64,000 nt of DNA, from contig NZ_JACYVA010000002.1 of assembly GCF_014842075.1 (NCBI RefSeq), forward strand, positions 428,948 to 492,947. Direction: 5' to 3'. The stretch comes from Sphingomonas sp. CFBP 13720 (lineage in GTDB: Bacteria; Pseudomonadota; Alphaproteobacteria; Sphingomonadales; Sphingomonadaceae). The notes below the pieces were generated by a model. It had not been told where the DNA came from, did not search any database, and saw only the letters and a list, made by a program, of their open reading frames with translations. Below are positions 35,995-44,475 of the stretch, in pieces. The translations under genes and the position numbers were made by a program. Positions within the stretch are counted from its first letter, which is position 1; each line of letters starts with the position of its first letter.

Positions 35995-36936
35995 CTAGGC
36001 GTGCTTCTTCGTCGGGATGAAGTGCAGGATACCGACGATGATGCCGCCGACGATCAGCCCGATGACCGCCGATCCCGCCGCCGTCACGATCCATTCGGCG
36101 ATCCCCTTGACCGCGGGCAGCGCCGCGCCGGCATGGTGCGCGGCGTCGTGGACCAGATGCGGCACGGCGGTGAAGCCGAATTCCTCCATGCCGTGCAGGA
36201 TGATACCGCCGCCGACCCAGATCATCGCCGCCGTGCCGATCAGCGCCAGCGCCTTCAGCAGCACCGGCATCGCCTTGACCAGTCCGCGGCCGACCGCCTG
36301 TGCGATGGTGCTGGCGCGACGGCTTAGCGCGAGGCCGATATCGTCCATCTTCACGATCAGCGCGACGACGCCGTACACGCCGACGGTGATCGCGATGCCG
36401 ACCGCCGCCAGCACCACCGCCTGCATCCCGATCGACATTTCGGGCAGTTCGGCCAGCGCGATCGCCATGATCTCACCCGACAGGATCAGGTCGGTGCGGA
36501 CCGCGCCGCTGACCTGACGCGCTTCCAGTTCGGTCGGGTCGGTGATCGTCGCGGCATCGTCGGCATGGTGGTCGCCGGTCAGCGAACCGACGATCTTGTG
36601 CATCGCCTCATAGCACAGGAACGCGCCGCCGAGCATCAGGATCGGGGTGATCGCCCAAGGCGCGAAGGCACTGAGCAACAATGCGGCGGGCAGCAGGATC
36701 AGCAGCTTGTTCTTGAGCGATCCCAGCGCGATCTTGCCGATGATCGGCAGTTCGCGCGCGGGCGACAGGCCGACGACATAGCGCGGCGTCACCGCGGCAT
36801 CGTCGATCACCACGCCCGCCGCCTTCGCCCCCGCGCGCCCGGCGGCGGCGGTCACATCGTCGAGCGACGCCGCCGCCAGCTTCGCGATCGCCGCGATGTC
36901 GTCGAGCAGTGCCACCAATCCACCGGCCATCGCCAA
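35995..36936 (-). CDS. DUF808 family membrane protein (YedI-like)
   Basis: 313 residues. The N-terminus AGGLVALLDDIAAIAKLAAA followed by SLDDV is the DUF808 signature, and PRYVVGLSPARELPIIGKIA with SLKNKLLILLPAAL is the second conserved block. About five to six hydrophobic helices follow, and the C-terminus is short and basic (PTKKHA). The inner-membrane function of this family is unknown. The gene is single, on the minus strand, 76 bp downstream of the Agt-like gene in the same direction. Confidence 0.88.
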   Translation of the reverse strand: MAMAGGLVALLDDIAAIAKLAAASLDDVTAAAGRAGAKAAGVVIDDAAVTPRYVVGLSPARELPIIGKIALGSLKNKLLILLPAALLLSAFAPWAITPILMLGGAFLCYEAMHKIVGSLTGDHHADDAATITDPTELEARQVSGAVRTDLILSGEIMAIALAELPEMSIGMQAVVLAAVGIAITVGVYGVVALIVKMDDIGLALSRRASTIAQAVGRGLVKAMPVLLKALALIGTAAMIWVGGGIILHGMEEFGFTAVPHLVHDAAHHAGAALPAVKGIAEWIVTAAGSAVIGLIVGGIIVGILHFIPTKKHA

Positions 36937-37012
36937 TTCCCCCTGTCAGTCGCAGCGGGTCGTAGCGGGCGCGATGCTGCAACGCCATGAAAAGCGTGCG
37001 GCATAACGGCGT

Positions 37013-38050
37013 TCAGTGGCGCGCGACCCCCGCGTCGACGAGGTTGCGAACGAACTGGTCGGTGCAGCGCGACCAGCAATAGCTGGCCCCGGCGCGTGCG
37101 CAGGCGTCGCGACCGACCGTCAGCGCCGATGCGACCGCGCGGCCCAGATCGTCGTCGAGCGCGCCGATCCGTTCGCTGCCGCCACCCAGACCATCGAGGC
37201 CGACGATGTCGAGCGGCCCCGGCACGGGATATCCCGCGACCGGCGTGCCGCACGCCAGCGCCTCGATCATCACCAGCCCGAACGTGTCGGTCCGGCTGGG
37301 AAAGACCAGCACGTCGGCGGCGCGGTAGGCCGCAGCGAGCGCCGCACCCTGTTTCAGCCCGACGAAACGCGCCAGCGGATAGCGCCGCTCCAGATCGGCG
37401 CGCGCCGGGCCGTCGCCGACCAGCAGCTTGGTGCCCGGCACGTCGAGCGCGAGGAACGCTTCGATGTTCTTCTCGATCGCGATCCGGCCGACATGGAGCA
37501 GGATCGGGCGCGGCAGCGTGGCGAGATCGAGTTGCGCACCGTCGGGCTTGAACAGCGACAGGTCGACGCCGCGCGACCAGCGCCGGGTGCCGGCAACGCC
37601 GTGATCGCCCAGCGTCCGCGCCACGCGTTCGGTCGCGGTCATCACGCCGCTGGCCCGGCGGTGGAACCGGCGCAGGAACGGCCAGAACAATGCGGCGGGC
37701 AGATGCGTGCGCAGCGCGAGATATTCGGCGAAATTGGTATGGAACGACGTGGTGAAGCGCGCGCCGTGCGTCACGCACCAGCGCCGGGCCGCCCAGCCGA
37801 GCGGCCCTTCGGTCGCGATGTGGATCGCGTTCGGGGCGAACGCCTCGATCCGCCGCGCCATTTCGGAGCCGCAGCCGAGCGCGAGGCGGATTTCGGGATA
37901 GCCGGGGCAGGCACGGGTGGCGAAGGCGTCGGGCGTGATCGCCTCTACCACATGGCCGCGATGCTGGAGGCGCGCGATCGTCGTCTGCAACGTGCGGACG
38001 ACGCCGTTGACCTGCGGACTCCACGCATCGCTGACGATCGCGATCCTCAC
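37013..38050 (-). CDS. GT4 glycosyltransferase, SqdX/Agt-like (glycolipid synthesis)
   Basis: 345 residues starting MRIAIVSDAWSPQVNGVVRT, the hallmark opening of the SqdX/MgtA/Agt group. Also visible: FHTNFAEYLALR, WSRGVDLSLFKPD, LHVGRIAIEKNIEAFLAL and FPSRTDTFGLVMIEALACGTP (E-x7-E signature). Members put glucose, glucuronate or mannose on diacylglycerol. The ATG/stop overlap with the upstream PlcP-like phosphoesterase (38047-38050) matches the known plcP-agt pair of alphaproteobacteria, in which diacylglycerol freed from phospholipids is glycosylated when phosphate is scarce. Sugar donor is not determined. Confidence 0.84.
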   Translation of the reverse strand: MRIAIVSDAWSPQVNGVVRTLQTTIARLQHRGHVVEAITPDAFATRACPGYPEIRLALGCGSEMARRIEAFAPNAIHIATEGPLGWAARRWCVTHGARFTTSFHTNFAEYLALRTHLPAALFWPFLRRFHRRASGVMTATERVARTLGDHGVAGTRRWSRGVDLSLFKPDGAQLDLATLPRPILLHVGRIAIEKNIEAFLALDVPGTKLLVGDGPARADLERRYPLARFVGLKQGAALAAAYRAADVLVFPSRTDTFGLVMIEALACGTPVAGYPVPGPLDIVGLDGLGGGSERIGALDDDLGRAVASALTVGRDACARAGASYCWSRCTDQFVRNLVDAGVARH

Positions 38051-38961
38051 GCGGCGACGACGCCCTGCCGGTCGGCGGACGACTTGCCCCAGGTTTCGGC
38101 GCGCCAGTCGATCAACGACATGACGCCGGCATGGTCCTCGACCAGCGCGGTGCAGCTTTCGACCCAGTCGCCATCGTTATAGTACATGATGTCGCCGATC
38201 CGGCGGATCTCGGCGGTGTGGATGTGGCCGCACACCACGCCGTCGACGCCATGTTCAGCGGCGGCATGCGCCACCGTTTCCTCGAACCGGCCGATGAAGT
38301 TGACCGCGTTCTTGACGCGATGCTTGGCATAGGCCGACAGCGACCAATAGGGCAGACCCAGCTTGCGCCGTGCGAAGTTCCACACGCTGTTCGCCTTGAG
38401 CAGCGCGGTGTAGGCATAATCGCCGAGGAAGGCGAGCCATTTGGCGTACAGCACCACGCCGTCGAACTTGTCGCCGTGCAACACCAGCAGCCGGCGGCCG
38501 TCGGCGGTTTCGTGGATATCTTCTTCCAGCATCTCGACGCCGCCGAATTCGAGACCGACATAGTCGCGAAACGCTTCGTCGTGATTGCCCGGGATATAGA
38601 CGACGCGGGTGCCGCGCCGCGCGAATTTCAGGATCGATCGGATGACGTCGTTATGGCTGGACGGCCAGTACCATCCCTTGCGGATCTGCCACCCGTCGAC
38701 GATGTCGCCGACCAGATACAGCGTTTCGCATTCGATCGCGTGGAGGAAGTCGACCAGCTGCGTCGCGCTGCATCCCGGCGTACCGAGATGGACGTCGGAG
38801 ATGAAGACGGTGCGATACGACCGGCGCGGGCCATCCGCCTGATAGGATTGGGGATCGTTGATCCAGTCCGGCACCTTGCGCGCCAGCGATTTCATCATCG
38901 ACTGCCGCGAACTGTCGTTGTGCGAACGTTCGGGCAGACGGGATATATCGGTCGTCGTCAT
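38047..38961 (-). CDS. PlcP/LpxH-type metallophosphoesterase (phospholipid-degrading candidate)
   Basis: 304 residues from MTTTDISRLPER; GGGAGG lies just upstream, so the longer frame to 39000 is rejected. After a variable 50-residue N-terminus, the calcineurin-like dinuclear metal site is complete: FISDVHLGTPG, YLVGDIVDGWQ, PGNHDEAFRDYVG, LVLHGDKFD and VCGHIHTAEIRRIG. Databases usually label such proteins UDP-2,3-diacylglucosamine diphosphatase, but YLVGDIVDGWQIRKGWYWP and NDGDWVESCTALVE match the PlcP phospholipase C of Sinorhizobium and marine bacteria. Coupling to the Agt-like gene supports that reading. It lies divergent to the PmtA-like gene. Confidence 0.82.
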   Translation of the reverse strand: MTTTDISRLPERSHNDSSRQSMMKSLARKVPDWINDPQSYQADGPRRSYRTVFISDVHLGTPGCSATQLVDFLHAIECETLYLVGDIVDGWQIRKGWYWPSSHNDVIRSILKFARRGTRVVYIPGNHDEAFRDYVGLEFGGVEMLEEDIHETADGRRLLVLHGDKFDGVVLYAKWLAFLGDYAYTALLKANSVWNFARRKLGLPYWSLSAYAKHRVKNAVNFIGRFEETVAHAAAEHGVDGVVCGHIHTAEIRRIGDIMYYNDGDWVESCTALVEDHAGVMSLIDWRAETWGKSSADRQGVVAA

Positions 38962-39047
38962 CGTTATCCTCCCGGCGGAGCGGACCGGACATTTGTCCAT
39001 GCGATGATCCGGCGTGTAGCGTGCGGACGCGACAATTGTGTTTCTTC

Positions 39048-39070
39048 TTGATGACGCGGTGTCTCATCAA
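39048..39070. promoter_or_regulatory. Palindromic operator candidate in the plcP-pmtA divergent region
   Basis: TTGATGA (39048-39054) and TCATCAA (39064-39070) are perfect inverted 7-mers separated by 9 bases. The symmetry, in a 219-bp divergent promoter region, suggests a transcription-factor site. No Pho-box with 11-base spacing was found here. Confidence 0.45.
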
Positions 39071-39180
39071 ACTGAAACCTTCGCGTCTTCGTATCGCCAT
39101 CGGCTTGTCATCGAAACCCGTCACCCTTGTCCACCGGGCCGTTTGGCGCAGACTGGGGACAGGTCGAGTTGTCGCAGGAT

Positions 39181-39855
39181 ATGAACCGCATGGGCGTGGC
39201 AAGCGCCTATGACCGTTGGGCACCGGTGTACGACCTGGTGTTCGGCCCCGTATTTCGCCGGGGTCGCCGTGCCGCGATCGACGCGGCGGAGGAAGTCGGT
39301 GGGCGGATACTGGAGGTAGGCGTCGGCACCGGCATCAGCCTGCCGCAATACAGCGCCGACAGCCGGATCACCGGCATCGATATCGCCGACCAGATGCTGG
39401 ACAAGGCGCGCGACCGGGTGAAACGGCTGAAGCTGACCCAGGTCGAGCGGATCGCGATCGGCGATGCCGAGGCGCTGGATTTCGCGGATGGGTCGTTCGA
39501 TGTGGTCGTCGCGCAATATGTCGTGTCGGCGGTCCCCCATCCCGACCGCGCGCTGAGCGAATTCCTGCGCGTGGTGCGGCCCGGCGGGCTGATCGTCATC
39601 ACCACCCGGCTGGGCGCGGAAGCGGGCATGCGCGCGAAGATCGAACGCGCGCTGATGCCGGTCACCAGCCGGCTGGGCTGGCGCACCGATTTCCCATGGT
39701 CGGTCTATGGCGACTGGGCCGACCGCCACCCGACCGCGCAGCTGGTCGAACGCCGGCCTTTGCCCCCGCTCGGCCATTTCTCGCTGGTCTGTTTCCGCCG
39801 CGTTCCGGCGGGACAGGACAATCACCCGACGCTCGCGCACGCCGCAAGCGCTTGA
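39181..39855 (+). CDS. pmtA: PmtA-like phosphatidylethanolamine N-methyltransferase
   Basis: 224 residues from ATG 39181; the open frame extends to a TTG at 39127 without ribosome-binding support, and ATG 39190 is another option. The class I methyltransferase fold is clear: YDRWAPVYDLVFGPVFRRGR (the PmtA-type N-terminus), ILEVGVGTGISLPQY (SAM motif I), ITGIDIADQMLDKAR, EALDFADGSFDVVV and FLRVVRPGGLIVI. SAM-dependent methylation of phosphatidylethanolamine yields phosphatidylcholine at the inner membrane. Its place between PlcP-like and Psd genes fits lipid head-group metabolism. Ubiquinone-type methyltransferases are the main alternative. Confidence 0.82.
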   Translation: MNRMGVASAYDRWAPVYDLVFGPVFRRGRRAAIDAAEEVGGRILEVGVGTGISLPQYSADSRITGIDIADQMLDKARDRVKRLKLTQVERIAIGDAEALDFADGSFDVVVAQYVVSAVPHPDRALSEFLRVVRPGGLIVITTRLGAEAGMRAKIERALMPVTSRLGWRTDFPWSVYGDWADRHPTAQLVERRPLPPLGHFSLVCFRRVPAGQDNHPTLAHAASA

Positions 39856-39881
39856 TCTTACCCCGAAAAGGTGGACGACCC

Positions 39882-40493
39882 ATGCCCGGTTTCAAGGAAG
39901 CGTTGAAAGAACAGCGGTGGGACGACCATCGATATTACCACCACAGCATCATCAACCAGTCGCTGCACTTCATCAGCGCGACGACGTTCCTGATCGCCTA
40001 TGTCGTGGTGTGGATCGACCCGGCGGTCGCCAGCCTGCTCGGCTGGCTGGTCGCAATGACCGCGCGGCAATCGGGACATTTCTTTTTCGAACCCAAGACG
40101 TACGACCACGTCAACCAGGCGACGCACGAACATAAGGAAGAGATCAAGGTCGGGTACAACCTGTTCCGCAAGGTCATCTTCATGGGCATCTGGGCGGCAT
40201 GCCCGATCCCGCTGCTGATCGATCCCACGCTGTTCGGCATCTTCGAACCGCATGTCGGCTTCCTCGGGTTCCTGCGCCATGTCGCGCTGATCTGGCTGGC
40301 GCTGGCGGTCGGCGGACTGCTGTTCCGCGTGCTGCAACTGTTCGTACAGCGCGACGTGCAGACCGGCATCGTGTGGGCGGCCAAGATCGTGACCGATCCG
40401 TTCAACGATTTCGTGCTGTACCGCAAGGCACCGGTCCAGTTGCTGAAAGGCGCGCGGATCGACACCGAATTGCAGGACGCCGCGCGGCACTGA
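39882..40493 (+). CDS. DUF962/Mpo1-like integral membrane protein
   Basis: 203 residues with about four hydrophobic helices. HHSIINQSLHF matches the H-x4-N-x3-H motif, and QSGHFFFEP the GHF-x-FE motif, of the DUF962 family. The yeast member Mpo1 is an iron-dependent dioxygenase that shortens 2-hydroxy fatty acids derived from phytosphingosine. The family match is from these spaced residues and the membrane layout; overall similarity is modest, with an inserted loop (KTYDHVNQATHEHKEEIK). It lies 26 bp after pmtA and probably in the same operon. An activity on 2-hydroxy fatty acids, common in sphingomonad lipids, is speculation. Confidence 0.6.
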   Translation: MPGFKEALKEQRWDDHRYYHHSIINQSLHFISATTFLIAYVVVWIDPAVASLLGWLVAMTARQSGHFFFEPKTYDHVNQATHEHKEEIKVGYNLFRKVIFMGIWAACPIPLLIDPTLFGIFEPHVGFLGFLRHVALIWLALAVGGLLFRVLQLFVQRDVQTGIVWAAKIVTDPFNDFVLYRKAPVQLLKGARIDTELQDAARH

Positions 40494-40496
40494 CCG

Positions 40497-40524
40497 GCCA
40501 AAGGTCACGAAAGTCACACTCGTG
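40497..40524 (-). repeat. 28-bp dispersed repeat, copy 2
   Basis: The reverse complement matches 2575-2602 at 27 of 28 positions. It lies directly after the DUF962-like gene, beside a second, unrelated repeat element. Confidence 0.8.
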
Positions 40525-40560
40525 CGGTTTTGGCAAAGGGGGTGCATCCGGCACGACCGC

Positions 40561-40670
40561 TCATCCCGAGTAGCCGTTGCGCGAAGCCGAAACGGCGTAT
40601 CGAAGGACCGTCACGGATGCTTCGATACGGGACTTCGGCTTCGCTCAGCCCCCTATTCGGCACGAGCGGA
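40561..40670. repeat. Palindromic dispersed intergenic element
   Basis: An imperfect inverted repeat: the arm at 40581-40607 (GCGAAGCCGAA, 4-base difference, CGTATCGAAG) pairs with 40620-40644. It is flanked by TCATCCCGAGTAGCC on the left and a GCACGAGCGGA-type end on the right. A partial relative is at 26892-26966. The remaining bases to 40806 show no gene or other structure. Confidence 0.82.
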
Positions 40671-40806
40671 TGTGGCGGGTGCTACCGCGTTCCGGTTCGG
40701 CAGGGTCCGTGGCGAGCCGGCCCGCCCCCCCGACCGCCAATCCTGTCGACGATGCGAAAAAGCCGCCCGGCCCTGCCCGATCGCGATCGTGTAGGAAAGC
40801 GGTTCT

Positions 40807-42462
40807 TCAGCCCCTCCCGAACCGCCGCGCCAGCGTTTCCTTCAGCACCTGACGTCGCAGCATTTTATTGGTGGTGCCGGGTGCAGTCCACCACCAGCCA
40901 TCCGCCTGCATCGCGGAGGCGGCGACGATGAACCGGTCGATCACCCCGGCGAAGCTGTCGTCGTCATAGTTCAGGCTGAAGATCAGTCGCCCGGTGCCCA
41001 CCCAGCTCAGTGCCAGACCGGCTTCGCGGAGATAATATTGCAGCATCCAGTTGTAGCGCGACGGCACCGCATAGGTGATCGTCCACACCGTCTGCATGCC
41101 CGCCGCGCGGACGGGCAGTCCGGCGCGTTCCATCGCGGCGTTGAACTGCGCCAGCCGCGCATCCCAGCGCGCATCGACACCGGCGTAGAGCGCCGCGACC
41201 TCCGCCCCGTCGAGCCGTTCGAGAAAGGCGTTCATCGCGCCCATCACGTACGGATGCGCGTTGAAGGTGCCGCGCGCGAAACAGATATCGGCGGGGCGAT
41301 CGGCCCGGAACCGCGCCATCAGGTCGCTGCGCCCGGCCAGCACCCCGACCGGCAACCCGCCGCCCAGCGTCTTGCCATAAGTCACCATGTCGGGGGTCAC
41401 GCCGAACGCTTCGCGCATGCCACCCTTGGCGAGGCGGAAGCCCATGAACACTTCGTCGAAGATCAGCACGATTCCCGCCTTGGTGCACACGTCGCGCAAC
41501 CGGACCAGCCAGTCGCGATAGGCAGCGCGGTCGAGCGCGGCGGACCGGCTGCTGTCGATCATCGTGCCGTCGGACGGCGCACCGCGATTGGGGTGCAGCG
41601 CCTGCAACGGGTTGACCAGCACGCACGCAATATCGCGGCGCGTCGCCAGCACGCGCAGCGTGCGGTCGGACATGTCGGCCAGCGTCAGCGTCCGGTCCGC
41701 CGGGGTCGGGTTGCCGATCCCCGGCTGCACGTCGCCCCACCAGCCATGATAGGCGCCGGCGAAGCGGACCAGACGCGGGCGGCGGGTGTGATAGCGGGCA
41801 AGCCGCACCGCCTGCATCACCGCTTCGGTGCCGGACATGTGGAACGACACCTCGTCCATGCCCGATATCGCCTTGAGCCGCGTGACGTTGTCGGCGATCA
41901 CCGGATGATAGTTGCCGAGCACCGGGCCAAGCGCGGCGACGCGCGCCGCGCCGTCGGCGATGCAATCCTTGTAGAAATCATGACCGAACAGGTTGACGCC
42001 GTACGACCCGGCAAGGTCGAAAAAGCGATTGCCGTCGAGATCGGTGACGGTCACGCCATCGGACGCGGCATAGAACGCGCCGACCGGCAGGCGCTCGCGG
42101 ACCAGCCGCGCGAACTGGAACGGGACGCGATATCGCCCGGTGAATTTCAGATCGGACAACCCGTCGCGCAGGTTGGCGGTGGCGGCGAGCGTTTTCGGAA
42201 AGCGTGTCGCGTACACGCCCGACAGGCGTTCGAAGCCCGCACGGCGGCGCGCCGCGATATCGTCGGACGCGCCGTCGGCGGCGAAGAAGCGGATATCGTC
42301 ATAGTCGTAGAACGCGATCTGGCGCGCGATCCGTTGTCCCCAACGGACGTGCCCGGCGAGCGAGCCGTGCTTGGCGCGGCTGAGCGCGAGGCGGGCGCGA
42401 CCCTTGGTGGCGGCGAGACCGGCAGTGCCGGCGGCGGCGAGCGCGAATGCGAGCGTGGACAT
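40807..42462 (-). CDS. Class III aminotransferase with hydrophobic N-terminal extension
   Basis: 551 residues, about 120 longer than glutamate-1-semialdehyde aminomutase, which its core resembles. The first 25 residues (LAFALAAAGTAGLAATKG) are hydrophobic and may be a membrane anchor. The PLP enzyme core starts near residue 100: DGVTVTDLDGNRFFDLAGSY, VSFHMSGTEAVMQAVRLAR, GAYHGWWGD, LIFDEVFMGFRL (Asp that holds the PLP nitrogen) and VTYGKTLGGGLPVGVLAG (Schiff-base Lys). Substrate is unknown; GSA function is unlikely given the extension and position among lipid genes. Divergent from psd by 35 bp, sharing a promoter region. Confidence 0.82.
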   Translation of the reverse strand: MSTLAFALAAAGTAGLAATKGRARLALSRAKHGSLAGHVRWGQRIARQIAFYDYDDIRFFAADGASDDIAARRRAGFERLSGVYATRFPKTLAATANLRDGLSDLKFTGRYRVPFQFARLVRERLPVGAFYAASDGVTVTDLDGNRFFDLAGSYGVNLFGHDFYKDCIADGAARVAALGPVLGNYHPVIADNVTRLKAISGMDEVSFHMSGTEAVMQAVRLARYHTRRPRLVRFAGAYHGWWGDVQPGIGNPTPADRTLTLADMSDRTLRVLATRRDIACVLVNPLQALHPNRGAPSDGTMIDSSRSAALDRAAYRDWLVRLRDVCTKAGIVLIFDEVFMGFRLAKGGMREAFGVTPDMVTYGKTLGGGLPVGVLAGRSDLMARFRADRPADICFARGTFNAHPYVMGAMNAFLERLDGAEVAALYAGVDARWDARLAQFNAAMERAGLPVRAAGMQTVWTITYAVPSRYNWMLQYYLREAGLALSWVGTGRLIFSLNYDDDSFAGVIDRFIVAASAMQADGWWWTAPGTTNKMLRRQVLKETLARRFGRG

Positions 42463-42497
42463 GACTTACGCGATTATGGCCTTTCGGGGAAACATTG

Positions 42498-43355
42498 ATG
42501 ACGCTGGCACGAAGCATCGCGGCATTGGCCGCAAACGAACGGTTGAACTATGTCGCGACCAACTGGCTGCCGCGCCGCACGCTGACCCGCGCGATGGGAC
42601 GGTTCAGCAAGATCGAGCATCCATGGGTCGCGCGGGCGTCGATCGCGGTGTGGAAGACGTTCAGCGCGGTCGATCTGTCCGACGCGCGCGACGGCGCATG
42701 GCGATCGATGCACGCCTGTTTCATCCGGCAACTGACACCCGGCGCGCGGACCTTCGTGGCGAACCGGGATCAGCTGGCGTCGCCGTCGGACGGGATCGTC
42801 GTCGCCAGCGGCGCGATCGCGGGCGACAGCATCGTGCAGGCCAAGGGCCGACGCTATTCGATCGCCGAGCTGACCGGGGGTGAAGGCGACGCCTATATCG
42901 GCGGTAGTTTCGTGACGTTGCGGCTGACGGCGGGAATGTATCACCGCTTTCATGCGCCGCAGGACGGGACGGTCGACCGCGTACGGTACTTTCCGGGCGA
43001 CTGTTTCAACGTCAATCCGCCCGCGCTCAAGCGGGTCGACCGGCTATATTGCCGCAACGAGCGCGCGACGGTGCGGTTGCGGCTGAACGACGGGACGCCG
43101 GTGCTGCTGGTGCCGGTCGCCGCGATCCTCGTCGCGGCGATCCGGCTGACCTTCCTCGACACCGTGGCGTTGCTGCGCGACCGGGCGGAACCGGTGGCGG
43201 ATTGCGACGCGGCATTGGCGCAGGGGGACGAAATGGGATGGTTCGAACAAGGATCGACGATCGTGATGCTCGCGCCCGCACCGTTCCGGCTGGCGGATAA
43301 ACTGACGACCGGGGATATGGTCCGTGCGGGGAATGTGCTGTTCGACCGGGGATAA
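42498..43355 (+). CDS. psd: Phosphatidylserine decarboxylase (proenzyme)
   Basis: 285 residues, starting at ATG 42498 after GGGGA. The self-cleaving triad region reads WFEQGSTIVML, with Gly252-Ser253-Thr254, where Ser becomes the pyruvoyl group after cleavage. MYHRFHAPQDGTVDRV and VNPPALKRVDRLYCRNER are the conserved Psd blocks, including the His pair and the N-E-R segment. It decarboxylates phosphatidylserine to phosphatidylethanolamine at the inner membrane, which is the substrate for PmtA. GST rather than LGST is acceptable for the family. Divergent from the class III aminotransferase. Confidence 0.9.
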   Translation: MTLARSIAALAANERLNYVATNWLPRRTLTRAMGRFSKIEHPWVARASIAVWKTFSAVDLSDARDGAWRSMHACFIRQLTPGARTFVANRDQLASPSDGIVVASGAIAGDSIVQAKGRRYSIAELTGGEGDAYIGGSFVTLRLTAGMYHRFHAPQDGTVDRVRYFPGDCFNVNPPALKRVDRLYCRNERATVRLRLNDGTPVLLVPVAAILVAAIRLTFLDTVALLRDRAEPVADCDAALAQGDEMGWFEQGSTIVMLAPAPFRLADKLTTGDMVRAGNVLFDRG

Positions 43356-43401
43356 GCGGTATTATGCAGCAGGATAGCCCCGAACGAAAAGCGAGACGCG
43401 C

Positions 43402-44472
43402 ATGACACCCCTGATCCTGATGCTTGCCGCGTTCCAGCAGCCGGTGCCGGTCGCTGCACCGGCCCCCGCACCCGCCGATACCCGGCCGGTGCCGATGCGG
43501 ATCGTCGGGCGGGTCGAACCGGCGGGCGACGAGCTGCGCCGCCAATGGCCGGGGACGCGGTTCGAGACCGCATTTCGCGGGACCGCGATCCTGTTCCGCG
43601 TCGGTGCGGGCGAGGTGATCCTGTCGGTGACGACCGACGACGCGCCGCCGGTCAGGATGGTGCGCCCCGCCCCCGGCTGGTATCGCATCGGTGGGCTGCG
43701 CGCGGGCAATCATCGCGTCCGGGTGGAGGTGGTGAGCGAGAGCCAGTCGGGACCGACCGCGTTCGGCGGCTTCCACGCCGACCGGGGCACGCGCGCATTG
43801 CGTGTCGCCTCCCCGTCCCGCGCGATCGAGTTCATCGGGGATTCGCATACCGTTGGCTATGGCAACCTGTCGCCGACGCGCAGTTGTACGGCGGCGCAGA
43901 TCTGGGAGACGACCGATATGTCGGCGGGGATCGCCGGGCTGCTCGGCCGGAAGTACGGCGCGGACGTACGCGTCCATGCGATTTCCGGGCGTGGGGTGGT
44001 GCGCAATTACGACGGGTTCGCCGCCGATACGCTGCCGGTCGCCTATCCCTACACGCTGTTCGACCGGCGGACGCGCGCCGCCGACCGGGGATGGTCGCCG
44101 CAGCTGATCGTCATCGCGCTGGGCACCAACGATTTCACCACGCCGCTGAAATCCGGCGAGCCGTGGAAGGATCGCGCGGCGCTGCATGCGGCGTATGAGG
44201 AACGCTATGTCACGTTCGTGCGCGATCTGCGCGCGCGGCATCCCAAGGCGTTCTTCGTGTTGTGGGCGACCGATCTGGCGAATGGCGAGATCGATGCGGA
44301 AGTCCGCAAGGTCGCCGACCGGCTGCACGCGGCGGGCGAACGGCGGCTGGCCTATGTACCCGTCACCGGGCTGGCGATGACGGGATGCGACTATCACCCA
44401 TCGGCGGCCGACGACCGGATGATCGCCGATGCGCTGGCGGGCGTGGTGGCGAAGAACCGGGTGTGGGAATAG
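43402..44472 (+). CDS. SGNH/GDSL hydrolase, CE2-type carbohydrate esterase-like, exported
   Basis: 356 residues with a signal peptide (MTPLILMLAAFQQPVPV). Residues of about 25-130 form a beta-sandwich (MRIVGRVEPAGDELRRQWPG, then TRFETAFRGTAILFRV), the jelly-roll of CE2 enzymes. The SGNH domain follows: IEFIGDSHTVGYGN (Ser148), the Gly/Asn blocks ISGRGVVRNY and VIALGTNDF, and Asp330-Tyr-His332 as the last two members of the triad. CE2 enzymes deacetylate the 6-OH of sugars in xylan, mannan or other acetylated glycans. The gene ends three bases before the convergent sensor kinase. Confidence 0.85.
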   Translation: MTPLILMLAAFQQPVPVAAPAPAPADTRPVPMRIVGRVEPAGDELRRQWPGTRFETAFRGTAILFRVGAGEVILSVTTDDAPPVRMVRPAPGWYRIGGLRAGNHRVRVEVVSESQSGPTAFGGFHADRGTRALRVASPSRAIEFIGDSHTVGYGNLSPTRSCTAAQIWETTDMSAGIAGLLGRKYGADVRVHAISGRGVVRNYDGFAADTLPVAYPYTLFDRRTRAADRGWSPQLIVIALGTNDFTTPLKSGEPWKDRAALHAAYEERYVTFVRDLRARHPKAFFVLWATDLANGEIDAEVRKVADRLHAAGERRLAYVPVTGLAMTGCDYHPSAADDRMIADALAGVVAKNRVWE

Positions 44473-44475
44473 GCG

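Noticed and set aside
38047..38961. Calling the metallophosphoesterase LpxH of lipid A synthesis
   Set aside because: The motif pattern and coupling to an Agt-like glycosyltransferase favour PlcP; no lipid A genes are nearby.
39107..39125. Pho-box before the PmtA-like or PlcP-like gene (TGTCAT and CGTCAC)
   Set aside because: The two half-sites are 13 bases apart and only two units are present, so it does not fit the 11-base phasing.
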